Shown here in pieces: positions 25,262 to 32,782 of a stretch of DNA of 36,552 nt. The position numbers were made by a program, and so were the translations under genes. Source of the stretch: Chitinophagaceae bacterium (GTDB lineage Bacteria; Bacteroidota; Bacteroidia; Chitinophagales; Chitinophagaceae); contig CANCPA010000021.1 of assembly GCA_947379895.1 (NCBI GenBank), positions 1 through 36,552 on the forward strand, written 5' to 3'. The notes below the pieces were generated by a model, which saw only the letters and a program-made list of their open reading frames with translations, searched no databases and was not told the DNA's origin. Each line of letters begins with the position of its first letter. Position 1 is the first letter of the stretch.

Positions 25262-26221
25262 CTACAACACTTTAACCCTACATTTTCCTAACGTGTGTAA
25301 ATCGGCATTCATTACCTTTAAGAACGTCTGAGTGGCAGGATCACCGCAATTACTCAATAATCTTGTGACAGTTGCCATTCCGGGTACTTCAATATAAAGG
25401 AGACTAATAACCCCTGTTCTAATATCGGTTAAGAAAAAGCGTAATGGCGCAGTGGTTAAATTTGTGAACTGCAACTCTTGAGTGTCAGGGTTCGCAAATG
25501 TGCGGGTGAAAACATTTTTTGTTTTCATTGGATTTACACTTACTATGAAACTTTTTTGCAATTTTCTACGCATTGCAGCCTCATCATAATACTTTGCAAC
25601 AAACATCGGTGTTTTGTAATAAAAGTCAATGAGTTTACCAAAGTTCCCTTCCATAACATCACATAACTCCTTCCTTGCAAATTCAACTGCCATACTATCA
25701 TTATAGGTTGATTTTTTCGATGTATCTTTTGTATTAAATGCTAACGTCATTGCATCGTAAAAAGCCTGAATTACAATTTTAATAGTCGCAAGGCTAGCAT
25801 CAGCACCGATTGACTTTAATAAAGTTTGAACGGCATCCATTTTATGTTGTTGCTTACCTATTGTAAAAGGTGCATTACCGTTAGGAAACAATACATTGTA
25901 TTCAATAGACTCCACTTTATACACATGCTTAATTTCTGTTTGCCATTCATCTAATGTGATTGGCATTCCGGTTTCTAACTCCTTGAAAGTGGCAACTTTG
26001 CCTCCTTGTTTATCTTTTTGACTTAAAAAGTCGCCCTCTGCTGTTTCAAGGTTAGTTACTTTAGATGCAATAAGGTCATAACAGGTCTTAGCAATTGGCG
26101 ATGTGGCACTATCTATAAAAAGACTATCGCGATGTTGTTTGCCAATAAAGATGGCTAAGGGATAGTTGCCTCTTGTGGCGGCTTCAAATGGGTTTTTGAA
26201 AATACTCCTTTTTTTAGACAT
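25262..26221 (-). CDS. uncharacterised 319-residue protein (family A/B, copy B)
   Basis: The diverged paralogue of the protein at 4764-5720. It has nearly identical length, a similar N-terminus (S-F--NPF), and a central LFPNGNAPFTIGKQQHKMDAVQTLL aligning with ILPNGHKPFQTG and the following INAIQQL. It also shares FYDA (vs FYDE) and a beta-rich C-terminus. There is no signal peptide, membrane helix or catalytic motif I can name. A related family occurs in Bacteroidota, to my recollection, without known function. It is monocistronic and followed by a terminator and the REP-like cluster. Upstream lie 1.26 kb of non-coding DNA that contain the second 41-bp tandem array. Confidence 0.8.
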   Translation of the reverse strand: MSKKRSIFKNPFEAATRGNYPLAIFIGKQHRDSLFIDSATSPIAKTCYDLIASKVTNLETAEGDFLSQKDKQGGKVATFKELETGMPITLDEWQTEIKHVYKVESIEYNVLFPNGNAPFTIGKQQHKMDAVQTLLKSIGADASLATIKIVIQAFYDAMTLAFNTKDTSKKSTYNDSMAVEFARKELCDVMEGNFGKLIDFYYKTPMFVAKYYDEAAMRRKLQKSFIVSVNPMKTKNVFTRTFANPDTQELQFTNLTTAPLRFFLTDIRTGVISLLYIEVPGMATVTRLLSNCGDPATQTFLKVMNADLHTLGKCRVKVL

Positions 26222-26532
26222 AATTCTAGATTAAAATTGTTAAACTAATTAATAAATCTTTGGAACTAAGAAAACGAGGAGGTTGTGTGTGAGAATCCTT
26301 ATTTAGATAATTGAGTGACTAAAGTACAGGTATAATTTGAGTTAATGGTAAATACTTTGAAATAACAAACAAAAAACGGAAATATTTTCTAACAATGTGC
26401 TTTATTTAACATTTGCTGGAAATGATGCCTTGATTTAAAAAATAACCACAGGGATTTAGGAACGTAAATTTAATTACTCACCTTTCGCATAGATTGAATC
26501 AAATGTTTTTTTGTCTTTTTTTTATTTCTATA

Positions 26533-26635
26533 GCCACAAAGAGACTAAGTCGCAAAGGCACTAATTTCTTTAAAGCATATCATAAGTATCAATACTTCAT
26601 TTTTTCTTTCTGCTACTTTGAGTATTTGTGTTGAA
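26533..26635. repeat. degenerate CCACAAAG-type dispersed repeat
   Basis: Left block GCCACAAAGAGACTAAGTCG (26533-26552), continuing CAAAGGCAC; right block GCTACTTTGAGTATTTGTGT (26612-26631). The right block matches 20 of 24 positions of 21860-21883, so it is a second copy of the same repeat family. The arms pair only partially. Confidence 0.65.
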
Positions 26636-26929
26636 GAATATTAATTAGACTTAATATCCTTTATTAATTGTTGCGTAATCTGGGTTTAACAATAAGAAGT
26701 AATCCAATCACTTTTATGTAAAAAAAAATAATTTTATTTTAATTAAGTTCCTCATTCATATTATAGGAAAGTAAATCTTGAAAATTAGGGTTTTTGTTAA
26801 AGTCATACTCTGTTTTGATTCAAACTGACAATTATCTCTTATGTTTTTTGGACTATTTGATATTTATTTTGACTTTAACTAAAAAACAAACTGCATCTTA
26901 ATTCAAATAATTGACTTTGAGTAGATGTT

Positions 26930-27134
26930 AATTGCAAAATCAAAAAAGTGTTTGACTTTAAGCATTTGTTATTTGCAAAATGAAAAAAGCATTTGATTTT
27001 GAGCACTTGCTATTTGCAAAATGGAAAAAGCGTTTGATTTTGAGCACTTGCTATTTGCAAAATGGAAAAAGTGTTTGATTTTGAGCACTTGTTATTTGCA
27101 AAATCAAAAAAGCGTTTGACTTTGAGCAATTCTT
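26930..27134. repeat. 41-bp tandem repeat array, five units
   Basis: Units begin at 26930, 26971, 27012, 27053 and 27094, exactly 41 bp apart. The core reads ATTTGCAAAATGGAAAAAG followed by CGTTTGATTTTGAGCACTTG. A decayed half-unit precedes it (26911-26929). Units are much more alike than in the array at 4252-4495, so it is younger or better maintained. No frame runs through it. Confidence 0.92.
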
Positions 27135-27478
27135 TGTAGCAGGCGGGTAAAGTTGTTTGATTTTGGTTAAATTGCAATATTTTTTTTACTCAGTCAAATG
27201 AATGAATCCTTTTGGAGGAATTGACAATCGAAAAACAAGGGGAAATTCGTGTTGGAAATTAAATTAAAATAAATGTCGAATCACTTAAAGCAATTCCTAT
27301 ATTTGTTTCATGTTTAGAGTGAATATCTGAAAGAAAGGCTATCCGGTTGAGAAGACTTCCTGGACATAAAAATATAGATATTGGCTTTTTTGTGTTGTGA
27401 GGGATGAAGTATCTAGATAAGTAACTGAAAGTCCATGACAAGAGTCATGAACTAGCACCCCGATTATCGGTGAGTTGA

Positions 27479-27793
27479 TTATTTGTTAGTGTATTCATGA
27501 GCTAGTTTGGGCCAAAGTGCCATATCCTTTCCATATGGTGGATTACAATATACCCTACCCAACCAATCTTTTGTCAGTCCATTATCTTCTATTGTGAAAT
27601 TATTGAGAGCATGAAGAAACGGGGCATCAATTGGGCTACAAGGGTCTAAATCAAATATTCCAAGTTTTTTAACCAATTCAGGAGGAGTTAACCATTCTAC
27701 TTTTGTTAATTCCGACCGTTCAAATGAAGTATCTATTTTTATATTTTGATCTAAAGTGAGATCAAAAGTTGATAAACCAATTTTTTGATCAAC
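27479..27793 (-). pseudogene. remnant of phage-type DNA N6-adenine methyltransferase (Dam)
   Basis: Open frame without an ATG from 27793 to the stop at 27479. It encodes TKVEWLTPPELVKKLGIFDL then DPCSP, DNGLTKDW-GRVYCNPPYG and WPKLAHEY. This is the characteristic N-terminal two-thirds of phage Dam methylases: E-W-x-T-P, DPC and the catalytic NPPY. The protein stops ~18 residues after NPPYG, where full-length relatives continue for another ~50-70 residues. The start is also missing. It is therefore a truncated, probably inactive fragment and marks an old phage or plasmid insertion. A second methylase fragment lies across the neighbouring transposon. Confidence 0.78.
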
Positions 27794-27881
27794 TTAAACA
27801 TAAAAAGAACGATGAATTAATAATAAATCATATTATATCTACTACCTTTCCAAACTTTAATCGGTGACATACTTGATAAAG

Positions 27882-28518
27882 TAAATCCCGTTAGGGATTA
27901 AATATTGGTAGGAGACAAACAATAAAATGCACTAAGTTCCTTAGGAACGACATATAATAAACATATTATGGCAAATACATATACTCAACTTTACATACAA
28001 TTTGTTTATGCAGTAAAATTTAGGACTGGCTTAATTCAAGCATCTTGGAAAGATGAATTTTACAAATATTCAACTGGAATCATTCAAAAGAACAAACATA
28101 AACTAATTGCCATAAATGGCATGCCTGACCATGTTCATATCCTAATTGGAATTAACCCAATACAATCAATTTCAGACTTAATGAAAGATGTTAAAGGATG
28201 TTCTTCAAAATGGATAAATGAAAAGGGATTTCTCAAGCAAAAGTTTGAATGGCAGGACGGATATGGAGCATTTTCATATGGAAAATCGCAAGTTGATGCT
28301 GTTATCAAGTATATAAACAATCAAGAAGTACATCATAAAAGATTAACCTTCAGAGAAGAATATCTAGCATTTTTACAAAAGTTTGAAATTGATTACAAAG
28401 AAGAATTTATATTCAAAGAGCTCATTTAGTCAATGAATTTGATATGTCGTCCCATACGGGACTTATCGGTTATTATTATTATGATTCCTACAAATATTTA
28501 ATCCCTTCCGGGATTTTA
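27882..28518 (+). mobile_element. REP-associated IS200-like element with paired hairpin ends
   Basis: The transposase gene (27968-28429) is flanked by ~85-bp ends in inverted orientation. Left: hairpin AATCCC-GTTA-GGGATT (27884-27899) then TAAATATTGGTAGGA, and inner hairpin GTTCC-TTA-GGAAC (27936-27948) then GACATAT. Right, as the reverse complement: hairpin AATCCC-TTCC-GGGATT (28500-28515), TCCTACAAATATTTA, and inner hairpin GTCCC-ATAC-GGGAC (28449-28462) next to ATATGTC. This is the organisation of a transposase bracketed by REP hairpins, as in RAYT elements. It is 637 bp long. Confidence 0.82.
27968..28429 (+). CDS. tnpA: IS200/IS605-type Y1 transposase, RAYT-like
   Basis: A 153-residue HUH single-strand transposase. 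The metal-binding HUH motif is HVH in NGMPDHVHILIGI (~residues 55-58). The catalytic tyrosine is likely the one in GAFSYGKSQVDAVIKYINNQ (~residue 101), which also carries the conserved Q-VD--IKYI-NQ--HH helix. It nicks and rejoins single-stranded DNA at hairpin ends, which are present on both sides of the gene. The frame is complete, so the element may still be active. There is no accessory TnpB gene, which fits IS200 or RAYT rather than IS605. Confidence 0.92.
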   Translation: MANTYTQLYIQFVYAVKFRTGLIQASWKDEFYKYSTGIIQKNKHKLIAINGMPDHVHILIGINPIQSISDLMKDVKGCSSKWINEKGFLKQKFEWQDGYGAFSYGKSQVDAVIKYINNQEVHHKRLTFREEYLAFLQKFEIDYKEEFIFKELI

Positions 28519-28558
28519 TCGAAGTAGTATCATAAGCGCACCTTTATAAAATGGCTAA

Positions 28559-29290
28559 ATCTTTCAAGCAATAATAAACGTTAACAAAGGTGATTGGGAT
28601 AAGTCACATGGTTTTAAATCTGATAATGATTTTAATCGCAATTGGCTTTCAGTTGTTAGAAATAAGATGAAAGAAAACGGTACTATCTGGATAAGTGGCA
28701 CCCACCACAACATCTTTAGCATTGGGCAGATGCTTACAGAATTAGATTTTAAGATTTTGAATGTAATCACATGGCAAAAGACAAATCCCCCACCAAACTT
28801 CTCTTGTAGATTCTTTACCCATTCCACCGAGCAGATTATATGGGCAAGAAAATGTGAGAAAGTACCGCATTACTTCAATTACGAGTTGATGAAGGAATTG
28901 AACGAAGGCAAACAAATGAAAGATGTTTGGGCAATGCCTGCAATAACCCCTTGGGAAAAGAAGTGTGGTAAACACCCCACACAAAAGCCATTGGCAGTAT
29001 TAACTCGTTGCATATTAGCATCCACTCAACCAAATGCGTGGATACTTGACCCATTTACAGGAGGTAGCACAACAGGGATTGCTGCAAACTTATTGGGTAG
29101 GCGTTTTTTAGGTATAGACAAAGAGGAAGACTTTTTGAAAATAAGTATTGCTCGCAAACACGAAATAGAAAACAACAACACCGCTGCTTTATATAAACAG
29201 AAACTAAACGGCTTTAAATCGAAGAATCAATTAGAATTATACTTAGCGAATGAGCCAAAAGCAGACTATGGGAATGAGTTGGAGTTTTAA
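28559..29290 (+). pseudogene. 5'-truncated N4/N6 DNA methyltransferase
   Basis: The open frame from 28559 has no ATG until 28667, yet homology-bearing sequence begins before it (INVNKGDWDKSHGFKSDNDF). The region shows NGTIWISGTHHNIFSIGQML, NPPPNFSCRFFTHSTE, KHPTQKPLAVLTR and the AdoMet motif LDPFTGGSTTGIAA. In beta-class DNA methylases of this type the catalytic (D/S)PP(Y/F) motif IV sits ~40 residues upstream of 'NKGDWDK' and is absent here. The product is therefore an N-terminally truncated, catalytically dead relic. The break falls near 28575, just beyond the end of the RAYT element (28518). Reinitiation at ATG 28667 would give 207 residues. Confidence 0.82.
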
Positions 29291-29294
29291 GTAA

Positions 29295-29486
29295 TTAAGC
29301 GGGAACTAGTTCATTCAGGAATAATGTCCAAACAAGTCCTCTTGCATCAGAATCTTTAGGAAACCAAGAAGTTGGAGTAACAATATCGTGTGGGTCTAGT
29401 TTTTTAAGTCGTTCAACAGCTTCTTTAAGTTCTGGCTTAACTATATTTTCAATCTCAGAAACAAAAACTTGATAATTATTTATAAT
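29295..29486 (-). pseudogene. 63-residue C-terminal gene fragment
   Basis: A frame with no start codon, entered after a stop at 29487. It ends naturally at 29295, and its content looks coding: EIENIVKPELKEAVERLKKL, DPHDIVTPTSWFPKDSDARG, then LVWTLFLNELVPA. It is probably the 3' end of a gene whose front part was lost when the mobile region decayed. I do not recognise the family. It is convergent with the methylase fragment, with 4 bp between the stops. Confidence 0.45.
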
Positions 29487-29929
29487 TCAAAAGAGTCCAT
29501 AATTTTTAATTTGCACAAATGTAAGGTTTCTTTCAATTTATACTTCGGTGAAAAATTAGGCAGCAATTCCCCTCACAATTACTCGTTAAATCAGGGTGTC
29601 GCTGCTGAACGTGGCCCCCCCCGTTACCGCTCGTCAAATCAGGGTGTCGCTGCCGCACGTGTCCTCATGTGTGGCATAATAATCAACTTTTAATTATGGG
29701 TTATCAAGTTTTCTTGTTATCAACGAGATGACTTTAGCGAAAACACACGTGAGGAAACGTTCGGTAGCAGCGAAGAATGTAGCGAAGGTCGAAGCGAATT
29801 GGAGATTTATGTCCTGTAGTGGTGCTTTTTTCGCTTACTCTAACTCATCAACAAAAAGAAATTTATTTATTTTTTATTTCAGGTGTAACATTTAATTTCC
29901 ATCTACGTTTAACATTGACAAGTGTATTT
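29487..29929. other. 443-bp non-coding region with GC-rich repeats
   Basis: Contains a 32-bp direct repeat and an inverted copy (29582-29771, listed separately) and a run of eight C residues (29614-29621). The remaining ~150 bp must carry the sigma-factor promoter. No gene was found in it. Confidence 0.6.
29582..29771. repeat. GC-rich direct plus inverted repeat
   Basis: CTCGTTAAATCAGGGTGTCG (29582-29601), continuing CTGCTGAACGTG to 29613, recurs at 29630-29661 with four substitutions and a 48-bp period. The second copy continues into CGCACGTGTCCTCATGTGTG (29655-29674). Its inverse occurs at 29744-29771 as CACACGTGAGGAAACGTTCG then GTAGCAGCGA. Base composition is clearly higher in G+C than the flanks, suggesting an acquired repeat element. 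Confidence 0.75.
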
Positions 29930-30430
29930 ATGACCGAAAGAGAATATAATAGTTGTGTGACTGATTACGCTGATAATGTGTATCGCTTTATCGTAAAAAA
30001 TTTACGACATGAAGAGGACGCAAATGATGTTGTACAAACTGCATTTGAAAAGCTATGGCGTAATAGAGAACAGGTTGACGCTGACAAGAGTAAAACATAT
30101 TTGTTTACAGTTGCCTATAACCTAATGATTGATCACATTCGAAAAAATAAGCGAGTAACACTTAAAGATAATTTTACTGATTCCTCAGCATACGTTCATC
30201 AGAATAGCGAGAAAAATACACAGATGATTTTGAGAGAAGCATTGAACAGATTGAATGATACGCAGAAAAGTTTAGTGTTATTAAAAGACTATGAAGGGTA
30301 TAGCTATGAGGAAATTGGACAGATAACTGGACTTAACGAATCGCAGGTAAAAGTGTATTTGCATAGGGCAAGAATCACATTGAGAAATTACTTGGTTAGC
30401 ATGGATCATGTGATGACCATTAATAATTGA
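29930..30430 (+). CDS. ECF-type RNA polymerase sigma factor (sigma-70 family)
   Basis: A 166-residue sigma factor. I place the start at ATG 29930 (MTEREYNSCVTDYADNVYRF); the frame extends to 29819 but reads as non-family residues. Region 2 is YADNVYRFIVKNLRHEEDANDVVQTAFEKLWRNR with the D-AND-VQ-AF-KLW motif. Region 4 is LNRLNDTQKSLVLLKDYEGYSYEEIGQITGLNESQVKVYLHRAR. The linker is short. It is followed 33 bp later by an anti-sigma-like membrane protein, the expected partner. It directs transcription of an unknown regulon, probably including the outer-membrane barrel gene downstream. Confidence 0.93.
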   Translation: MTEREYNSCVTDYADNVYRFIVKNLRHEEDANDVVQTAFEKLWRNREQVDADKSKTYLFTVAYNLMIDHIRKNKRVTLKDNFTDSSAYVHQNSEKNTQMILREALNRLNDTQKSLVLLKDYEGYSYEEIGQITGLNESQVKVYLHRARITLRNYLVSMDHVMTINN

Positions 30431-30463
30431 GAATTAATTGTATAATAGGATTATTCTAAATAA

Positions 30464-31624
30464 ATGAGTTTAAATAAAAAACATATTGACAGAGAGAATT
30501 ACGAGGAATTTTTCCTTCTGTATATCGACAATGAATTGTCCGATACAGAGAAGAAAGCTGTTGATTACTTTTTGAGTCAAAATCCTGACTTGCTAGCCGA
30601 ATTAAACTCGTTGAAGGAGGTGGTACTAATTCCCGAAACTTCTACCCACTTTAATAAGAAATTGTTATTGAAAGAGGATGAAAAGGCCATCAATACCCAT
30701 AACTATGAAGAAAGATTTCTTCTGTATATAGATGATGAATTGGATACGGTAAGTAAAAGTGACGTGGAAACTTTTGTGTTGCAGCATCCTGCCCTTCAAA
30801 ATGTATTTACAGGATTAAAACAATCCAAAGTTGAGGCTGAAACAATTGAATTTCCCTATAAAAATAAGCTGTACAAAAAGGACAAAAAAGTTGTCTATAT
30901 GCGATGGCTTTTTTTAGCAGCAGCGGCAGTATTTATTGGGTTGTGTTATAATGTGATGATTGGACTTTTTGCCGGATCTAAAAATGGATTAACAAAAGAA
31001 GTGGTTACTAATAAGCCCACTACACAACAAGAAAAAAAGAATGAAATTGTGGGAATACCTACAAAAAACGTAGCTAATAATAGTAGAAAAGTAGTTCTAA
31101 TAAAGCATCCTCTTAGTGTAAAGAAGGATGGGAATAGTAGATTTTACAATAAAGGACTCGTACATCAACAGACTATACAATTGAAAAATTTAAAAAATAT
31201 TGATGACAATGGAATTAAGAATACTAGCAATGGTGAAGTATCTGTGAAAGTTAATTTGACAGAAATGCCTATTGAATTGCGGCCTATAAAAGATAGTAGT
31301 GCACTCGTAGTTGTACAGTTACCTGAAAAAACAAATCTAAGTACCCAAATTGTCGAGTTTAAAAAGGATAATAGTCAATCTGTAAAGGTGGAAAATGTCA
31401 ATACGGGATTGCCAAATAATGAAATGGTTAAAACTGCATTATATAAGACAAGTGATATTCCTGAGGAACATGAAAGTATTGCAATATGTAATGTTGAGAT
31501 CAGTAAAGATAAGTTAAGAGGGCTGTTTAAGCCGCTCTCATCGCTTATGGTAAAGATTAATATCAAAGACAATTCAAAAAATGGTTTTTTGGGTTCTGTA
31601 TTGAAAACGATTAATAGACTTTAG
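30464..31624 (+). CDS. anti-sigma-factor-like membrane protein with duplicated N-terminal domain
   Basis: A 386-residue inner-membrane protein. The cytoplasmic N-terminus has two copies of one module: NYEEFFLLYIDNELSDTEKK then FLSQNPDLL (~8-45), and NYEERFLLYIDDELDTVSKS then FVLQHPALQ (~77-115). Each resembles the helix pair by which anti-sigma factors bind ECF sigma factors. One membrane helix follows at ~148-168. The periplasmic part is ~215 residues, Lys/Asn/Thr-rich, with no domain I recognise. Its position just after the sigma gene supports a role in sequestering that sigma factor. Confidence 0.85.
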   Translation: MSLNKKHIDRENYEEFFLLYIDNELSDTEKKAVDYFLSQNPDLLAELNSLKEVVLIPETSTHFNKKLLLKEDEKAINTHNYEERFLLYIDDELDTVSKSDVETFVLQHPALQNVFTGLKQSKVEAETIEFPYKNKLYKKDKKVVYMRWLFLAAAAVFIGLCYNVMIGLFAGSKNGLTKEVVTNKPTTQQEKKNEIVGIPTKNVANNSRKVVLIKHPLSVKKDGNSRFYNKGLVHQQTIQLKNLKNIDDNGIKNTSNGEVSVKVNLTEMPIELRPIKDSSALVVVQLPEKTNLSTQIVEFKKDNSQSVKVENVNTGLPNNEMVKTALYKTSDIPEEHESIAICNVEISKDKLRGLFKPLSSLMVKINIKDNSKNGFLGSVLKTINRL

Positions 31625-31630
31625 GAGGAA

Positions 31631-31700
31631 GTATTACGTTGTAGGTTATACGTTGTAGGTTATACGTTTTAAGTATTACGTTATAAGTATTTAGTTGTAT
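31631..31700 (+). repeat. short-word repeat after a stop codon
   Basis: Five degenerate copies of GTATTACGTTGTAGGTTATAC-type words follow directly after the TAG at 31624. Similar word runs follow the stop codons at 32682 (32693-32735) and 25262 (25211-25260, on the other strand). Confidence 0.65.
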
Positions 31701-31809
31701 AATTAATTCATTTAGAATCTTTAAAAATTACTAAAAGAAGTCTATAATCAGAAGATTATAACATTCATTTTAAAAAAAACAGTAAATAAACGAAAAAAAT
31801 AAAAATAAA

Positions 31810-32682
31810 ATGATGATGAAAAAAACATGGGTATTAATGGGAATTTTTAGTTTGACTGCAATTGCTAGTTTTAGCCAGTCTGATAGTTCAAAGCAAGTAG
31901 AGAAAATTGATACGACAAAAGTGGGTAGTATTACAATTATTACCCAAAAGAAAGGCGGAGGCAAGTCAACGGAAAAGGGGGATAATAATTTCAATATTCA
32001 CATTAATTTTGATAGTAGTCACAAGCATAAGTCAGAAAACAGTAATACAAATTGGCTAGTATTTGATTTAGGTTTTGCAAATTACAGAGACAATACAGAT
32101 TACGTTAGTGCGTTATCAAATGGATTTATCAATTCAAAAAGACCTGTAAATGCTAGTAATATGACATTGAATACGGGAAAGTCATCAAATGTTAATTTGT
32201 GGTTGTTTATGAAGAAAAACAACCTTGTAAAAAAGGTCGTTGATCTAAAGTATGGACTTGGATTAGAGATGTACAACTTCAGGTTTGATAATAGTGTTAG
32301 CTATAGAAATGAACCGACTTCGACTGTCTTTTTAGATTCAGTTAGTTTTTCGAAGAATAAATTGTACGTTGGTTATCTTACCATTCCTTTAATGATTAAT
32401 ATCAATGCTAATCCAAGTAAAAAAGATGGACTTCGATTTAGTGCAGGTTTGAGTGCAGGCTATTTAGTCGGTCATCACATGAAACAGATTAGTAGTGAAC
32501 GTGGAAAAGTGAAGTATTATGGCAATTTCAACTTAAATCCTTGGCGATTGGCAGCAGTTGCGGAGATTGGTCTAGGCCCCATAAAACTTTATGGAAGTTA
32601 TAGTCTCAACGCCTTACATAACGAAAATGCTGGCATAAAACAGTATCCTTATGCTGTAGGCATTCGCTTTAGTAAATGGTAG
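31810..32682 (+). CDS. outer-membrane beta-barrel (PorT-like) protein
   Basis: A 290-residue exported protein with a signal peptide (MMMKKTWVLMGIFSLTAIASFS, cleavage ~22-23). A charged Ser/Lys/Gly linker (~25-75) follows, then a C-terminal barrel of alternating strands (NWLVFDLGFANY, LYVGYLTIPLMINI, GLRFSAGLSAGYLVG, WRLAAVAEIGLGPIKLYGSYSLN). It ends with the classic C-terminal aromatic signal (YAVGIRFSKW). It is the third gene of the sigma / anti-sigma unit, so it is probably controlled by the sigma factor. The 'porin/PorT' label reflects the fold only. Confidence 0.87.
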   Translation: MMMKKTWVLMGIFSLTAIASFSQSDSSKQVEKIDTTKVGSITIITQKKGGGKSTEKGDNNFNIHINFDSSHKHKSENSNTNWLVFDLGFANYRDNTDYVSALSNGFINSKRPVNASNMTLNTGKSSNVNLWLFMKKNNLVKKVVDLKYGLGLEMYNFRFDNSVSYRNEPTSTVFLDSVSFSKNKLYVGYLTIPLMININANPSKKDGLRFSAGLSAGYLVGHHMKQISSERGKVKYYGNFNLNPWRLAAVAEIGLGPIKLYGSYSLNALHNENAGIKQYPYAVGIRFSKW

Positions 32683-32782
32683 TCGAAAGGAAGTTTTAAG
32701 TAGTAAGTAATAGGTTGTACGTAAAAGGTAATTGGTAAAAGGAGTAAAGTTTATGGAAAATGTTTTAATTGCAATATTTTGT

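Larger units (their letters stand above)
26222..27478. other. 1.26-kb gene-free region
   Basis: No convincing gene on either strand. Contents: an AT-rich stretch that should hold the promoter of copy B, a degenerate CCACAAAG-type repeat (26533-26635), and the 41-bp tandem array (26930-27134). Beyond that are ~300 bp with only a 60-residue frame (27259-27441) lacking any family resemblance. Confidence 0.65.

Noticed and set aside
26930-27134. CRISPR array
   Set aside because: The whole 41-bp unit is repeated with no variable spacers, and no cas genes are present.
27259-27441. 60-residue minus-strand frame
   Set aside because: It has no recognisable motif, no signal peptide and no conserved context; it lies in decayed DNA just beyond the Dam remnant.
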